DNA of 64,000 nucleotides from assembly GCA_905116865.2 (NCBI GenBank), contig CAJHNH020006935.1:386390-450389 (forward strand), in the 5' to 3' direction. The notes under the pieces are model-generated. The model saw nothing but the letters and a program-made list of their open reading frames with translations. It searched no databases and was not told where the DNA came from. How positions within the stretch are numbered: the first letter of the stretch is position 1; every line of letters starts with the position of its first letter. This DNA comes from Candidula unifasciata (Eukaryota; Mollusca; Gastropoda; Stylommatophora; Geomitridae). The position numbers were made by a program, and so were the translations under genes. This document shows, piece after piece, positions 36,801 to 48,185 of this stretch.

Positions 36801-39596
36801 GCTGTAACAAGCTTATCATCAAATCAGCTTCATGAAATACTGCTAGAATCTCCAGCTATAACAAGCTCATCATCAAATCAGCTCCATGAAACATTGCTAG
36901 AACCTCCAGCTGTAACAAGCTCATCATCAGATCAGCTTCATGAAACACTGCAAGAATCTTCAGCTGTAACAAGCTCATCATTAAACCTGCTTAGTGGAAC
37001 ATTACAGGAATATCCACATATAACAGACTCATCATTAGTGCAATGTCATGAAACATTGCAAGAATCTCAGTGTGTAACAAACTCATCTTTAAACCAATGC
37101 CATGGAAGTTCATATGCACCTAGTTCATCATTAAACCAACTTCATTCAACATTGCAAGAATCTTCACTTACAACAGGCTCATCGTTAAAGCAGTGTCAGG
37201 AAGCAATGCAAGAATCTCCACATGCAACCAGCTCATCATTGAACCAACTTAATGAAACACTGCAAGAATCTCCACACGCAACCAGCTCATCATTGAACCA
37301 ACTTAATGAAACACTGCAAGAATCTCCACACGCAACCAGCTCATCATTGCACCAACTTAATGAAACACTGCAAGAATCTGTGGATGCAACCAGCTTAGCA
37401 TTGCACCAACTTAATGAAACACTGCTAGAATCTGTGGATGCAACCAGCTTATCATTGAACCAACTTAATGAAACACTGCAAGAATCTCCACATGCAACCA
37501 GCTCATTGAACCAACTTAATGAAACACTGCAAGAATCTCCACAGGCAACTAGCTCATCATTGCACCAACTTAATGAAACACTGCTAGAATCTGTGGATGC
37601 AACCAGCTTATCATTGAACCAACTTAATGAAACACTGCAAGAATCTCCACATGCAACCAGCTCATCATTGAACCAACTTAATGAAACACTGCTAGAATCT
37701 GTGGATGCAACCAGCTTATCATTGAACCAACTTAATGAAACACTGCAAGAATCTCCACATGCAACCAGCTCATTGAACCAACTTAATGAAACACTGCAAG
37801 AATCTCCACAGGCAACTAGCTCATCATTGCACCAACTTAATGAAACACTGCTAAAATCTGTGGATGCAACCAGCTTATCATTGAACCAACTTAATGAAAC
37901 ACTGCAAGAATCTCCACATGCAACCAGCTCATCATTGAACCAACTTAATGAAACACTGCTAGAATCTCTGGATGCAACCAGCTCATCATTGAACCAACTT
38001 AATGAAACACTGCAAGAATCTCCACATATAACAGGCTCATCATTAAACGAATGTCAGGAAGCAATGCAAGAATCTCTAGATGCAACCAGCTCTTCATTAA
38101 CCCAACTTCATTCAGCATTGCAAGAAAGTCCACATGTAACAGTACCATCATTAATCCAGCATCATTCAACATTGCAAGAAAGTCCACCTGTAACAGGCTC
38201 ATCATTAAACCAACTTCATGAAACAGTGTCAGAATCTCCACATATAACTGACTCACCCGAGTCTGAATGTATTTCATGTTCACACATGCTTCAGACATGT
38301 TCTTCTAGAGCCTTGGAAGGATCTTTTTTGCAGATTGAACATTCATCAGTTTCTGTTAATGAAGCTATTGCTAAAGCCTGTGAAGAGAAAACAAGAAATG
38401 ACAGTCAGTATGATCAGTCACCTGATAAAAAGCCACAAGTAGAGCTTCCTTGTGATATACCAGCAAAGAAAGATGTGACTGCCAGTGTAAGTCTTCATTG
38501 TAACACCGCACTGGTAACACCAAAGCTGTTGCCAGATTCTGCACTGAAGCAGTTATCTATTTCAGCAGTTCAAGCATCACCATCATGTTTAGCCCCAGAC
38601 CAACAGCAACTGAGCCCAGTTTTAAATGTGACCAACTTGGTTTATAATGTAGACAATAATGTTGATCATGTTCAACATTGGGATGCCACCACCTCGGAGA
38701 GTTTGGCAGGCACCGTCCGGAGGCAGTTATCAACTTCAGCAAATGAAACAACACCATCAGGTTTGCTTCAAAATCAACAGCCACCTGTCTTCTCACACAG
38801 TCAAAGTACAGATGTAACCAGCTTGGTCCAGAAGGCAGATGCTAATGTGGATAATCAACATCAGAATAGCAACACTTCACAGCCTTTACCATATACTGCA
38901 TTAAGACAGTTATCCTTTTCAGCAGATGAAATGTCACCAGGTTTAGCTCAAGAAAAACAGCTACCTGTCTCTCCACATAGTACAAATACAAACATAGCCA
39001 ACTTGTTTGTTAATGCGGATGCTAATGTTGATGATCAGCATTGGAAAACCAACACTTCAGAGCTCTTACCAGATACTGTCTTGAGACAGTTATCAACACA
39101 TGATACGTTAGCACCATGCTTATCTCAAAATCAGCAGCCCCACATCTTGTCACAGATTCCAGATATGAATCTAACAAACCCAGTCATTAATATAGGTGCT
39201 GTTACTGATGATCAGCATTGGGGTACCAACCCTTTAGAAAGACTAAAAAGTGAAATCTACAGTGATTGTCTAAACACAGATTCGGAGGAAGAAAATCTCA
39301 GTGAAGATAGTTTAGGGGAAGTGTGTGGCAAGTCTCCCAGTAGTTTAGGGAAAGTGTGTGGCAAGTCTCCCAGTAGTTTAGGGGAAGTGTGTGGCAAATC
39401 TCCCAGTAGTTTAGGGGAAGTGTGTGGCAAGTCTCCCAGAATTGACCCAGCATGGGGTGACACTGCTAGCACTGGTAGTTCAGCTACACATTTCAGTGAT
39501 AGCTTAGAGGAAGACATTGAAGAGAATGTTCTAGATGCATGCAATAATGGGCTAACACGTTTGGAAGAAAAGCCAAAAGAGATTGATGTAGATAAG
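33834..39596 (+). CDS. CAMSAP: CAMSAP/Patronin exon 1: giant repeat-rich N-terminal extension
   Basis: This 1921-codon exon has phase 0. The first ATG (33834) has a good context (GGACATGG); an upstream GTG is not credible in an animal. The protein is low-complexity and probably disordered: acidic blocks at residues 12-29 and ~142-158, degenerate ITEVD..K repeats at ~226-559, about 32 18-residue repeats at 903-1472, four ~60-residue repeats at ~1557-1808, and four 11-residue repeats at 1825-1868. No known domain is seen. It ends in KEIDVDK at AAG|GTTTGT and joins in frame to AKLRASLSW of exon 2. Known CAMSAPs (from memory) have a D four residues before AK in this motif, and the join restores that spacing. 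If unspliced, the frame ends at TGA 39630. The usual CAMSAP has only a short leader here, so this could instead be the last exon of a separate gene; I favour fusion. Confidence 0.75.
34509..35510 (+). repeat. Degenerate ITEVD/KNSD coding repeats
   Basis: Within exon 1, phrases such as ITEVDHM, ITDVDCVK, ITEVAHFK, ITDVAQVK and ITEIDRV recur every 15-35 residues, alternating with KNSDV or NVED phrases. The DNA shows matching AATTCAGATGTTGAAG-type words, so the segment grew from an old, now diverged tandem repeat. Confidence 0.7.
36540..38249 (+). repeat. 54-bp coding minisatellite (18-residue unit, 32 copies)
   Basis: The unit is SSSLNQLHETLLESPAVT in the first part and SSSLNQLNETLQESPHAT in the second. 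Two units have 17 residues and one has 14; all are whole-codon changes, so the frame is kept over 1710 bp. Leucines at unit positions 4, 7 and 11 suggest a short amphipathic helix closed by S-P. Units 18-22 (37446-37712) and 23-27 (37713-37979) form a 267-bp higher-order duplication. Confidence 0.95.
38502..39257 (+). repeat. Four ~60-residue coding repeats
   Basis: Each unit runs LLPDTVLRQLSTSA, then a Q-rich patch (QNQQ), then VTNLV.NADANVDDQHW. Copies are about 40-60% alike by eye and a fifth is started (GTNPLERLK). The function is unknown. Confidence 0.8.
39306..39437 (+). repeat. 33-bp coding repeat, 4 copies (SSLGEVCGKSP)
   Basis: Four 11-residue units follow without interruption, the first with D for S and the second with K for E. 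The DNA copies are nearly identical, so this expansion is young. Confidence 0.95.
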
Positions 39597-41972
39597 GTTT
39601 GTGTTATTTTATTTTGTTTCTTAACCAAGTGACTAAAATTAAAAAGAATTATTATAGTTTAGTAATTATTCCATTGTATGTGGATAAAAAGATTTCTGGT
39701 TCATTGTGTGTGAGCCTGATATGTGGCACAGATATTCAATGTCACTTATGCTGAGTAATCACTTTTTAAATATAGAGAGAAGCTTGTGTCTACCAAGATC
39801 CATGAGGATTGTTGCTGGAGCAAGGGACTTCATGCTTTGTTTGATGTTCTCTGTGGCTAGTCATCTGCTGGAGAGAGACTGAGCCATACTTGACAAAAAG
39901 TCAGTTCTCTTGACTTTAAACCTTAAACTTTACTGAAGAAAATCTGAGAATTTTCTATATGTGGCGGAAGAAAATTTGAATTTTCTGGACTCGGTTTGCT
40001 GTTTTGCATTGATTTCTGCTATTGCAGCTAGACAGCAATCTTGCAGCACAAGAGATGCAAACACTTGACTCATGGCCCACTGTTTGCACCAGGGCTTGAG
40101 AATAAAAGCAAATGTAACCCAACTTGCACCAGTCAGTTACCACGAGGGAAACAAATAATATTAACACTGTAATCGACCATCAATGTTGTAAAATGGGACT
40201 GGGAAGCTGTAGCATGAGACTGGCTACTAAACCCCAAAGGAAACTTTAGCTGCACAATCCAAGTGCTAATCAACATGTCTACAAAGGGCTTATTTTGATT
40301 TGGTTGAGGGTTTGTGCTTGTCAGAAACGACAGGCAAAAGATGAGAAGAAAATACAACAACATTTTGCAGTAACTGTCACAAAACTATGTGACATTAACT
40401 TGTCATGCCATTGATGCACAGTGGTAAAAACAGGGGTGTTTGTGGTCAAGATAATACCAAGAATTTAATCCAGGGAACTGTGACTAAAACTTTAACAAAT
40501 TGGGGAAGCAGAACAACATGTGCACAAAACAGTCAACATTTCGGCTGGGGCCTTTCTTCACATGAACAAACTACACAACAACAACTACAACACAGATGCA
40601 TAGGCACACAGGTGCTGAGCCCTTTTTTTTTAAAATAGATCAATTAGCACTTGATGGATGATCATGTTGGCTATCTTTACCTCCCAGAACATTTTCTAGT
40701 ACTCATTTTATAGGCTTGATCAACTTAGCAGCCCTGGATGATTAAGTTAAATCGGAGTTTAAACCTCAAGACAAGCTGGTAATCTCATAGTTGCTCAGGT
40801 CTTGTGCCAGTAAAAGCCTCACAGAATACCCCTCATGGTCTCTAGTAAGAATATTAAAATAGACTTCAGTCTTGACAAAACCAACATGAAATGTGTAAGG
40901 CAGGCAGCAGAAGTGCCAACACAAATATTCCGCTACTAGAATTCCAGTTCTTCTTCTTTCTTCTTCTTTGCGTTCTGTTTCGTAGGCTTAGCTCAGATCA
41001 TCAGGTGGGTTGCCTCTATGAACTCTCATGTCAGTTGCAGGTCCGTCATAGTTCCCCATAGCTTGCTGTGCACATTTTGCTCTTGAGGCCGGGTGTCTTT
41101 TTGAAGTTGTAGGTAGAGTGGGCAGGTCTTCAAGTGGAATCCCAGTTCATTGTTGATGGAAGCATTAGTTATAACACATTTGTAGTTGCACATACAATCA
41201 CATAAGGCACCACCAGTTCTGTGGCATCAGACCACTTGCCATCTTCTGAATCCACAGTTTGCATTACAGATCACAATGTGCACAGTAGAAAAGCATTTCA
41301 AATGAAATACCCAGCTCACAGTTTCACACCATGCATTCACCTTGGTAGCTTGGCTATGCAACTCTACTTTCAATAGGCAAGTTTACGTTCAGTAGTTACA
41401 AACTTTACGTTCAGTAGTTACAAACACCTATCATTATCTTTGCCATTCACTGCAGTCCTGTTGCTCCCCATGCTCAACTTCATTTCTCATACTTGTTTAT
41501 TCCCCGCATGGGTTACTGAACCTCATTTCTGGGAAAAAAAAGAATAGACACACTGCCATCATAACAAGCATTTCATAAGAGGTGACTTAATAGTGTTTTG
41601 CTGAAGTCGGATATGTTAGGCTGAAAGGTGCAGATATCACAGCCTAGCTGTAAACCATAACGCAATATGCTAACCACCCTTGTAAGTGTGAAGGCTGAAG
41701 AAAAGGACTACCTTTTTACTAGTTACAATTTAAGTGATTGTGTTTCTGTCCATAACACCCAACAGTCCCTGACTGACATATGACTGGAATGGAACAAAGC
41801 CAGAAAGAAAACTGCTGGTAGAGAAGTCTGGTGATCTCTTGGGCAAACCTCTACACCCCAAGGTAGAAGAGGAGCGACTTAGTACAAGTAAAAGTATTTC
41901 TGTCCTTTAGACATAAACCATTTAATGAGTTAATTTTGTGTTATAAAAACGTTCACTTTCTATTGTTCACAG
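39597..41972 (+). other. CAMSAP: CAMSAP intron 1
   Basis: The donor is GTTTGT (weak) and the acceptor TTGTTCACAG. Inside are a family F-like tail (~39780-39910), an AATAAA at 40101 that could end an unspliced transcript, a segment at 41165-41345 resembling 46165-46345, a family E SINE (41560-41715), and a LINE 3' tail (41760-41890) resembling 23400-23545. Confidence 0.7.
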
Positions 41973-42068
41973 GCCAAGCTGAGAGCATCGCTGTCCTGGC
42001 TGCTGTCCAAGGTTTATGGTAGTGGTATCCCAAAAGAGCTCCAGGATCCCTTCTATGAAACAGCTGAG
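41973..42068 (+). CDS. CAMSAP: CAMSAP/Patronin exon 2
   Basis: It encodes 32 residues, AKLRASLSWLLSKVYG then SGIPKELQDPFYETAE, phase 0 at both ends. The motif W(L/I)..KAYG...IP..L.DPFY is the signature of the CAMSAP N-terminal conserved region just before the CH domain. Donor GAG|GTAATG. The last ~19 bases and the donor are the seed of the minisatellite that follows. CAMSAP/Patronin proteins bind and protect free microtubule minus ends in the cytoplasm; that role comes from the family. Confidence 0.9.
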
Positions 42069-42840
42069 GTAATGAACGCAACATATGCTTGTTCTTATGG
42101 TGCTGTTATCACTTCTATGAAACAGCTGATGTAGGAAATGCAGCATGTGCTTGATATCATCGTGCTGTTATCATTTCTGTGCAACAGCTGAGGTAGTGAA
42201 TGCAGTATATGATTGATCTCATGGTGCCTGTTATTGATCTTATGGTGCTGTTATCACTTCTGTGCAACAGCTGATGTAGGAAATGCAGCATATGCTTGAT
42301 CTCACTGTGCTGTTATCATTTCTGTGCAACAGCTGAGGTAGGGAATGCAGCATATGCTTGATCACATGGTGCTGTTATCACTTCTGTGAAACAGCTGAGG
42401 TAGTGAATGCAGCATATGGTTGATCTTGTGGTGCTGTTATCATTTCTGTGCAACAGCTGAGGTAGTGAATGCAGCATATGCTTGATCACATGGTGCTGTT
42501 ATCATTTCTGTGCAACAGCTGAGGTAGTGAATGCAGCATATGCTTGATCACATGGTGCTGTTATCACTTCTGTGAAACAGCTAAGGTAGTGAATGCAGTA
42601 TATGGTTGATCTTGTGGTGCTGTTATCACTTCTGTGAAACAGCTGAGGTAGTGAATGCAGCATGTGTATGATCTTGTGGTGCTGTTATCACTTCTGTGAA
42701 ACAACTAAGGTAGTGAATGCTGCATGTGTATGATCTTGTGGTGCTGTTATCACTTCTGTGAAACAGCTGATGTAGGAAATGCAGCATATGCTTGATCTCA
42801 TGGTGCTGTTATCACTTCTGTGAAACAGCTGATATGGTTA
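42050..42840 (+). repeat. ~62-bp minisatellite grown from the exon 2 donor
   Basis: About 13 units contain CTTCTGTGAAACAGCTGAGG, then TAGTGAATGCAGCATATG, CTTGATC and TGGTGCTGTTATCA. The first unit is the real exon 2 end plus intron start. Most later units keep a GAG|GTAGTG or GAT|GTAGGA decoy donor. Two or three more units occur at 52225-52350. Confidence 0.92.
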
Positions 42841-44415
42841 TCACTTGTTGCTGCTGGTATGTGTGCCAGTCTGTGTGGGGCCTGGAAAATGATCTTGTCA
42901 GTTGTTTTTGTGTGTTAAATGAAATAATTCAGGACTTGTGTGGAGTTGCTAAAGCAAGGGATTTCACGCCAGAAAAACTAAAAATTGATTTTTTTATTTA
43001 TAAAAACCAAACAAACACCAGCCACACTACTCAGACATACACCAGCACCACCAGAAACTGCTCATACAGATACCACATGCATACACTCACACACGCATTC
43101 ACACACATGCATAACGCACACACAGGCATACCATACACAGATGTATGTGCACACATACACACACACACAAACACAGAGCACATAAACATCCACACCAGCC
43201 ACACTACCCAGACACACACCAACACCACTAGAAACTGCTCATACAGATAACACACACGTGCTCGCACACACACGCACGCTCGCACGCACGATATGATATG
43301 AAATGACACTAAATGCTCAGCAAGACAAAACAACCACAGTAACTAGAACCTCACAATTGCTACAGCTTACAGTTAACAAAATAATAACATTTAAATGTTC
43401 TGCATGGGCATCTAGTCAGTCAAATGACAACATTGAACACATAAATACATTTTTTTCTGCCCAGGTGAAACTGTAGCAGTGAGTGTCTGATGTACAGCAG
43501 AAAATGTACAGTTAGAAATATATTAGAACCACATTAGAATAAGAAGATTGATGGTATAGAGATAACAGATCAAAAGACTACCATCAGATATTGCACTATA
43601 GAGTCCTGTGACTTAGACATAAGGGAAGCAATAAGTTCCAGCATCTGCGTAGCACAAGCCAAAGCTCACATCCATTACCTCTTGAAAACTTGAGTCACTG
43701 AAAGGTAGAACAGGACAAGGCAGGAACCTCCCTCTTCTCCCCGACTAAAATCAAATTTGATTAAAAAGTAAAGTAAAGATCCCTTTTCAAGCCTTTTAGG
43801 CACATCGGGCATATGGGAAGAGCACCTATTTTTTTACAGACCATTCGGCACTAGGTGGGTAAGGAGATCAGCATTACACCGGCCGTCTTTACTTCCCCAG
43901 GACATACATCCTGGTACCCATTTCAGGCTGGGTACACCACCCAATGCTCCATACCATGATAAAAATTCACGCAGCCAGCAGTGGGGTTCGATCGCGGTAC
44001 ATTAGAATTACGAGTCTGACTCGCAACACCTACGCCACAGACGCCGCCTTGATTAAAAAGAGTAGGCCAAAAAAATAAAAACCATACACTATTAACAACG
44101 TCACTTTTATCACGGCATACCAGAAAGACACTCACTTCCTTGCCCTCGTTCCTGCCTTGTGATTTGATAGATTTTCTCATAAGTAGTAGTAGTAGTAGCA
44201 GAAGCTTGTGTACCAGACCTAATCGCACATCTTTGGGCAGAAGAGCACACTGGAGGATACTAGCTTTATCCCAGGAAGAGGAAAATGCTTCCTAAAAGCT
44301 GAATGTTATGGCATGCAGATCAGGCTCTTAGCCTTTGGTTGGCAGCTGCTCTGATTGATGTACAAATATCATTGCTCTTCTAATCTGGCTGCTTCTGCAG
44401 CAAATTTTGTTCCAG
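42841..44415. repeat. Duplicated unit, copy 1 (no family A insertion)
   Basis: It starts after the donor minisatellite and ends GCAAATTTTGTTCCA. It aligns with 49958-52215 and 52345-54235. It contains an AC-rich satellite (43012-43300) with CAGAAACTGCTCATACAGAT motifs, which encodes only Thr/His low-complexity frames, and an S1 SINE at 43771-44055. Confidence 0.85.
43771..44055 (-). mobile_element. SINE family S1, reverse, uninterrupted
   Basis: A reverse S1 copy starts near AAAGTAAAGTAAAGATCCCT (3' tail) and ends at a tRNA-like head (44000-44045). The site GCCTTTTAG (43791-43799) is occupied by family A in the other two copies. Confidence 0.8.
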
Positions 44416-44439
44416 ACATCTTAACTTTGGAGACAGTAA

Positions 44440-44815
44440 GCCAGGTAGAGTAAATGTTGAATTAAAAATTGACATCATGGCACTCTGGAACTCCCATAAG
44501 CGCTTTGTCCCCATCTTCAGCAGCAAGCGAAGAGTTCCAATTCTGATGGTACCAGTAACTATCTGGTTCTACATCTGTCTCGCCTTTCCCTTGAGTGTTG
44601 AGTGTCGGTCATATCCCCCGGTAACACCTCGCAGCGACATTCTCCTCAGACCCTAATGATCTATAATCTATTTGTGCCTCCCCACTATTCACTCGCTCCC
44701 AAAGGGCTCTCACAACATCTAGCTTGTCATACATCAGTTCACCACCAAATAGGGCAGAACCACCATTTCTATCTGCCTGCTCATTTCCCAACACACCAGC
44801 ATTAACCTGGAGAAA
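44440..44815 (-). pseudogene. LINE RNase H C-terminal remnant
   Basis: On the - strand it reads MLGNEQADRNGGSALFGGEL, MYDKLDVVRALWERVNSG and further on the GTLR.LLKMGTK-like region. GNEQAD is the last RNase H motif. It is truncated; an equivalent copy lies at 54270-54640. Confidence 0.7.
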
Positions 44816-45004
44816 ATATCCAAAGGACGCTAACTACGTGGGACCTTTGAAGCGATGCTTGCCAGGTAGAGAGCAGGGGTTATGCTGTGTGGGCAACACC
44901 TGGTCTCTTGCAATACTACCCAGACTTTGGGCTCCAAGAGAAGGAGAAACTTCATCCTGTGATTGGCTGTGATTTCCCTGTCTGTCTGTAAGCCAGTATA
45001 ACAC

Positions 45005-45620
45005 TATCTAGGTGCTGCCAGTGAGCAGCAGCAGCTGTTGTAGCAATCATCATCCTTTGCATAACATCGCTGTCAACACGGTCTGCCTAAAAGAAACTCG
45101 GTCTCTCACCAGCTATCCTGCCTCGTGTACTTTCATATTCAAGGAGTCACTTATATCCTGTGCCCATCTTTTTATTGGTCGGCCTCTGCCCCTGCTTCTT
45201 GGTACCATACCTTTTGTTACTGTTTTTTTCCCTCTCCGCCATGGCGCTTGATGTGACCAAAATATTTCAGCTTCCGAAACAAGATGCTGTTTATTAGCCA
45301 ATCTTCCTTGATGTTCAGATCTTATAAAATGTAAGTATTTATTCTTTTCTGTATCCGTGGTATTCTGAGAATCTTTCTTTAGCATTTCAGCTTAAAAACC
45401 ATTTTCTTTCTTGAGGCCTGGGAGATAGTCCACGGTTCAATCGGTTGGTTGCTGCAGGGCAGATGCAATCTTTCAAAATTGTAATTTTGATTTCCTTGCT
45501 GGTGTTTAACCACAGACTTGTAATGTTGTTTAATCTTTGCATTGCTATAGCCACCCTCCAGCCTCGCAAAATCACATATAGCCGAAAAAACATCTTTTTG
45601 ATTCTGTAATTTCATGTAAA
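45005..45620 (-). pseudogene. LINE RT fragment
   Basis: The - strand carries QHLVSEAEIFWSHQAPWRRG, SRGRGRPIKRWAQDISDSLN and Q..LLTGST-type pieces, the end of a different LINE. GRGRPIKRW is the family motif. It is inactive; the copy at 54840-55440 is nearly the same. Confidence 0.6.
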
Positions 45621-46000
45621 GAATACACAACTAACTTGTTTTTAAAACCAAGGAATCAAGATGAATTATTAAAAACAAAACAACAAAAAATAAACTTTGA
45701 TGCAGATATGGACCCGTTACGTTTTTGCTTGCAGGCAGGCATCAGACCACCATACCACAGCTACTGCCAGTTTGACTTGTGAATTATATTTTTTAAAACA
45801 TGTTTTTGTCCAATTTATGTGAACGGATTCTCTCCATTCTCTCTCTCTCTCTTTTTTCCCCTCTGAATATTCATATTATGATTATTAAGTTTTTGGAAGA
45901 GTCAGTAAGGCGGGCTTGCATACTCAATTTTTGACCTTTTAAAATGAAGTTTGTTCATTCATTCATCTATACAAAATCTTTTGGTATGTTTTTGGTGCAG

Positions 46001-46106
46001 GGTCAGTTGGTTTTGAGGCCTGTCTTGGTGAACCTGATGTCCACAAGTGAACTCTACTGCCAGGCCTGCAGTAACATGTTCCCAGAAGTCCACACACAGT
46101 GGCAAG
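46001..46106 (+). CDS. CAMSAP: CAMSAP/Patronin exon 3 (first copy)
   Basis: It is 106 bp, entering at phase 0 and leaving at phase 1. It encodes GQLVLRPVLVNLMSTSELYC followed by QACSNMFPEVHTQWQ. PPV..L...SELYC is conserved in CAMSAP after the DPFY motif. Acceptor TTTTGGTGCAG, donor CAAG|GTAATA. The copy at 55786 differs here by one synonymous base (TCC/TCT). Because 106 is not a multiple of 3, using both would shift the frame. Confidence 0.8.
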
Positions 46107-47934
46107 GTAATACTTGGAGTAACATCTTTGTTTCAAAGAAATTAGAATACAAACAGCAGTTACAACAAATCAGTAGTTGCACATGCAATTAATCTTATAA
46201 GGCACTAACAGTTCTGAGGCAACAGGCCACTTGCCATTTTCTGAATCTGCATTTCAACTTATAAATCATGTTAGGAACAGTCGAAAAGCACTCCAAATGA
46301 AATTAGCAGCTCACAGTGTCGTGTTATGCACTCACCCCAGTAGCTGAGTGATGGAAGTATATTTTAGTCCAAAAATAGGGAAAAATACAATGACTATCCA
46401 TGACCAGAAGCGGATAATTTGTCATGGCTAAAAACAATCAACCTGTCTATCTGCCATACTGGACCGGAAGTCCCTGGCATATTTCAGTGTGCACACCATC
46501 AAGTGCATACCACAGAGTTTACACCAACCTATAATGAATCATAAAATATGAATTGTATTGATTAAAAAATACACAAATCACATTGATCATGGTTACACGT
46601 TAATCTCTCCATCAAGGTCTTAAATAAACCACGTCCAATTGTCCATTGTTACACTGTACATCTCTTGGGGGAAGTCTGAAAAGTAACTTGCGTGGGATTC
46701 CAATACTGGCCTTGCAAGCAGTCGTGCATCCAGAAGGATGGTGTGCACAAAAGAAAATCGCAACAGTAAAGGAAACCGTTTACTCCATTGGTGCTTCAAG
46801 CATTTGGTACTAGAGCCATTCTGTTGTATAGACCAGCACCTGGTGATGATGTTTTGGGTACCTATTCTAGGATGGGTCAAGATAGTTTATGAAAAGCCCA
46901 CCTGATGTGAAAGAGATTATAAAGAAAGCGGAACATTGAACCATTGTAATTGCTCAAGGATGACATAAAAGGCGACTAATTCAGGTTATGCTGGAATCGA
47001 ATGTGTTTGGCTGAAAGGTGCAGATATTGCAGCTTAACTGTAAACAGCAGCACAATGTTCCAACTGTATTTTTAAGGACATACGCAGAAGAAGTATTAAG
47101 TTTTTGTTTGTTTGTTTGTTCTCAGTGCCTGATCTGGGCCAAATTTTCGCAGTCTTGTCTCTCTACTCCCCTTTGTATGTTTTCTTTTATAGGATTTCCA
47201 TTGCAAAGGGGTGTCAAACATTTGTTTGCATTCTTTTTTTGGGGCTAGTGGGTTTGTTTTTATTGTTTGGTTTGTAAATGCAAATTTTTGCTGAGATCCT
47301 GGAAGAGAGGTGGGGGAAATGTTGGGTCCTACCAGTGGACAGTCCACTGGGATAATGTGATTCCCAACCTTTCACCTGTAGCTCAGGCTTGGGTGTCTCT
47401 GTGGTCAGGCCATTTGGACTTATGCTTTGAAATTCATAGGTTTATTCCCTGGATGGCACCTTTGCCGTTTATGATGCACATTTTTTTTTTTAGATCTTGG
47501 GGCATTGTCGCTGGAGCTACATGGTTCATGCTTTATGGTACACTCTTGGCAGGTGGCTGGCCGCTCTGCAGAGAGAGAGAGACTGAGCTGCATGGGATAG
47601 AATTCAGTGCACTGAGCTATATGGGACAGAACCCAGTGCAATAAATCTGATCGTCTCGTCTTTAACCTTAACCTGTAATCACCTTTGAATCTGATATATT
47701 GGATAAAAAGAAAAACATTTGTTAGTGTTGCTTGTATGATTATTTGTTGCCTAGCTTTTGAGGTTTTAGACAAAAGTCTTCTCCCTCCCTCCCCACTTGC
47801 CTTTTGTAATAATAATAAAAAAAAAATATGAGCAATATTATATCTGTGAGCTAAATTTGAATTTCAGACAGATTTTCAAAAGTTTTGAGGATGTAAACCT
47901 GTGGTAACTGCCACAAAGGTTGTTTGTTGTTTCT

Positions 47935-48185
47935 GGAATCTCTTGTGGAAAGAGGTTTAAGAGGTTAGCCTTGGGCTCTGAGCTTTGTAATGCCAGGGTG
48001 CTGGGTTCGATCCCAGCTGCAGGCCTTGCGCTGGTTTCAACAGTGGTACTGAGAAGCCAACTCCTAAGAAAGCAATGGCAAACCACTGGACGTAAATTTG
48101 CCTAGAAAAATACAACAGCCAAAAAAAAAATGCTTCGGTTGGCTCTGCAATGTCCTGTTAAGGATATACAACTAACTTTTTAACT
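47935..48185 (+). mobile_element. SINE family H copy
   Basis: It has GGTTCGATCCCAGCTGC, TTTCAACAGTGGTACTGAGA, GGACGTAAATTTGCCTAGAA and GGCTCTGCAATGTCCTGTTA. The duplicate lies at 57418-57645. Confidence 0.8.

Noticed and set aside
36517..36822. - strand repeat protein opposite exon 1
   Set aside because: It is a shadow of the coding 54-bp repeat; the + frame is open for 5.8 kb and joins conserved exons.
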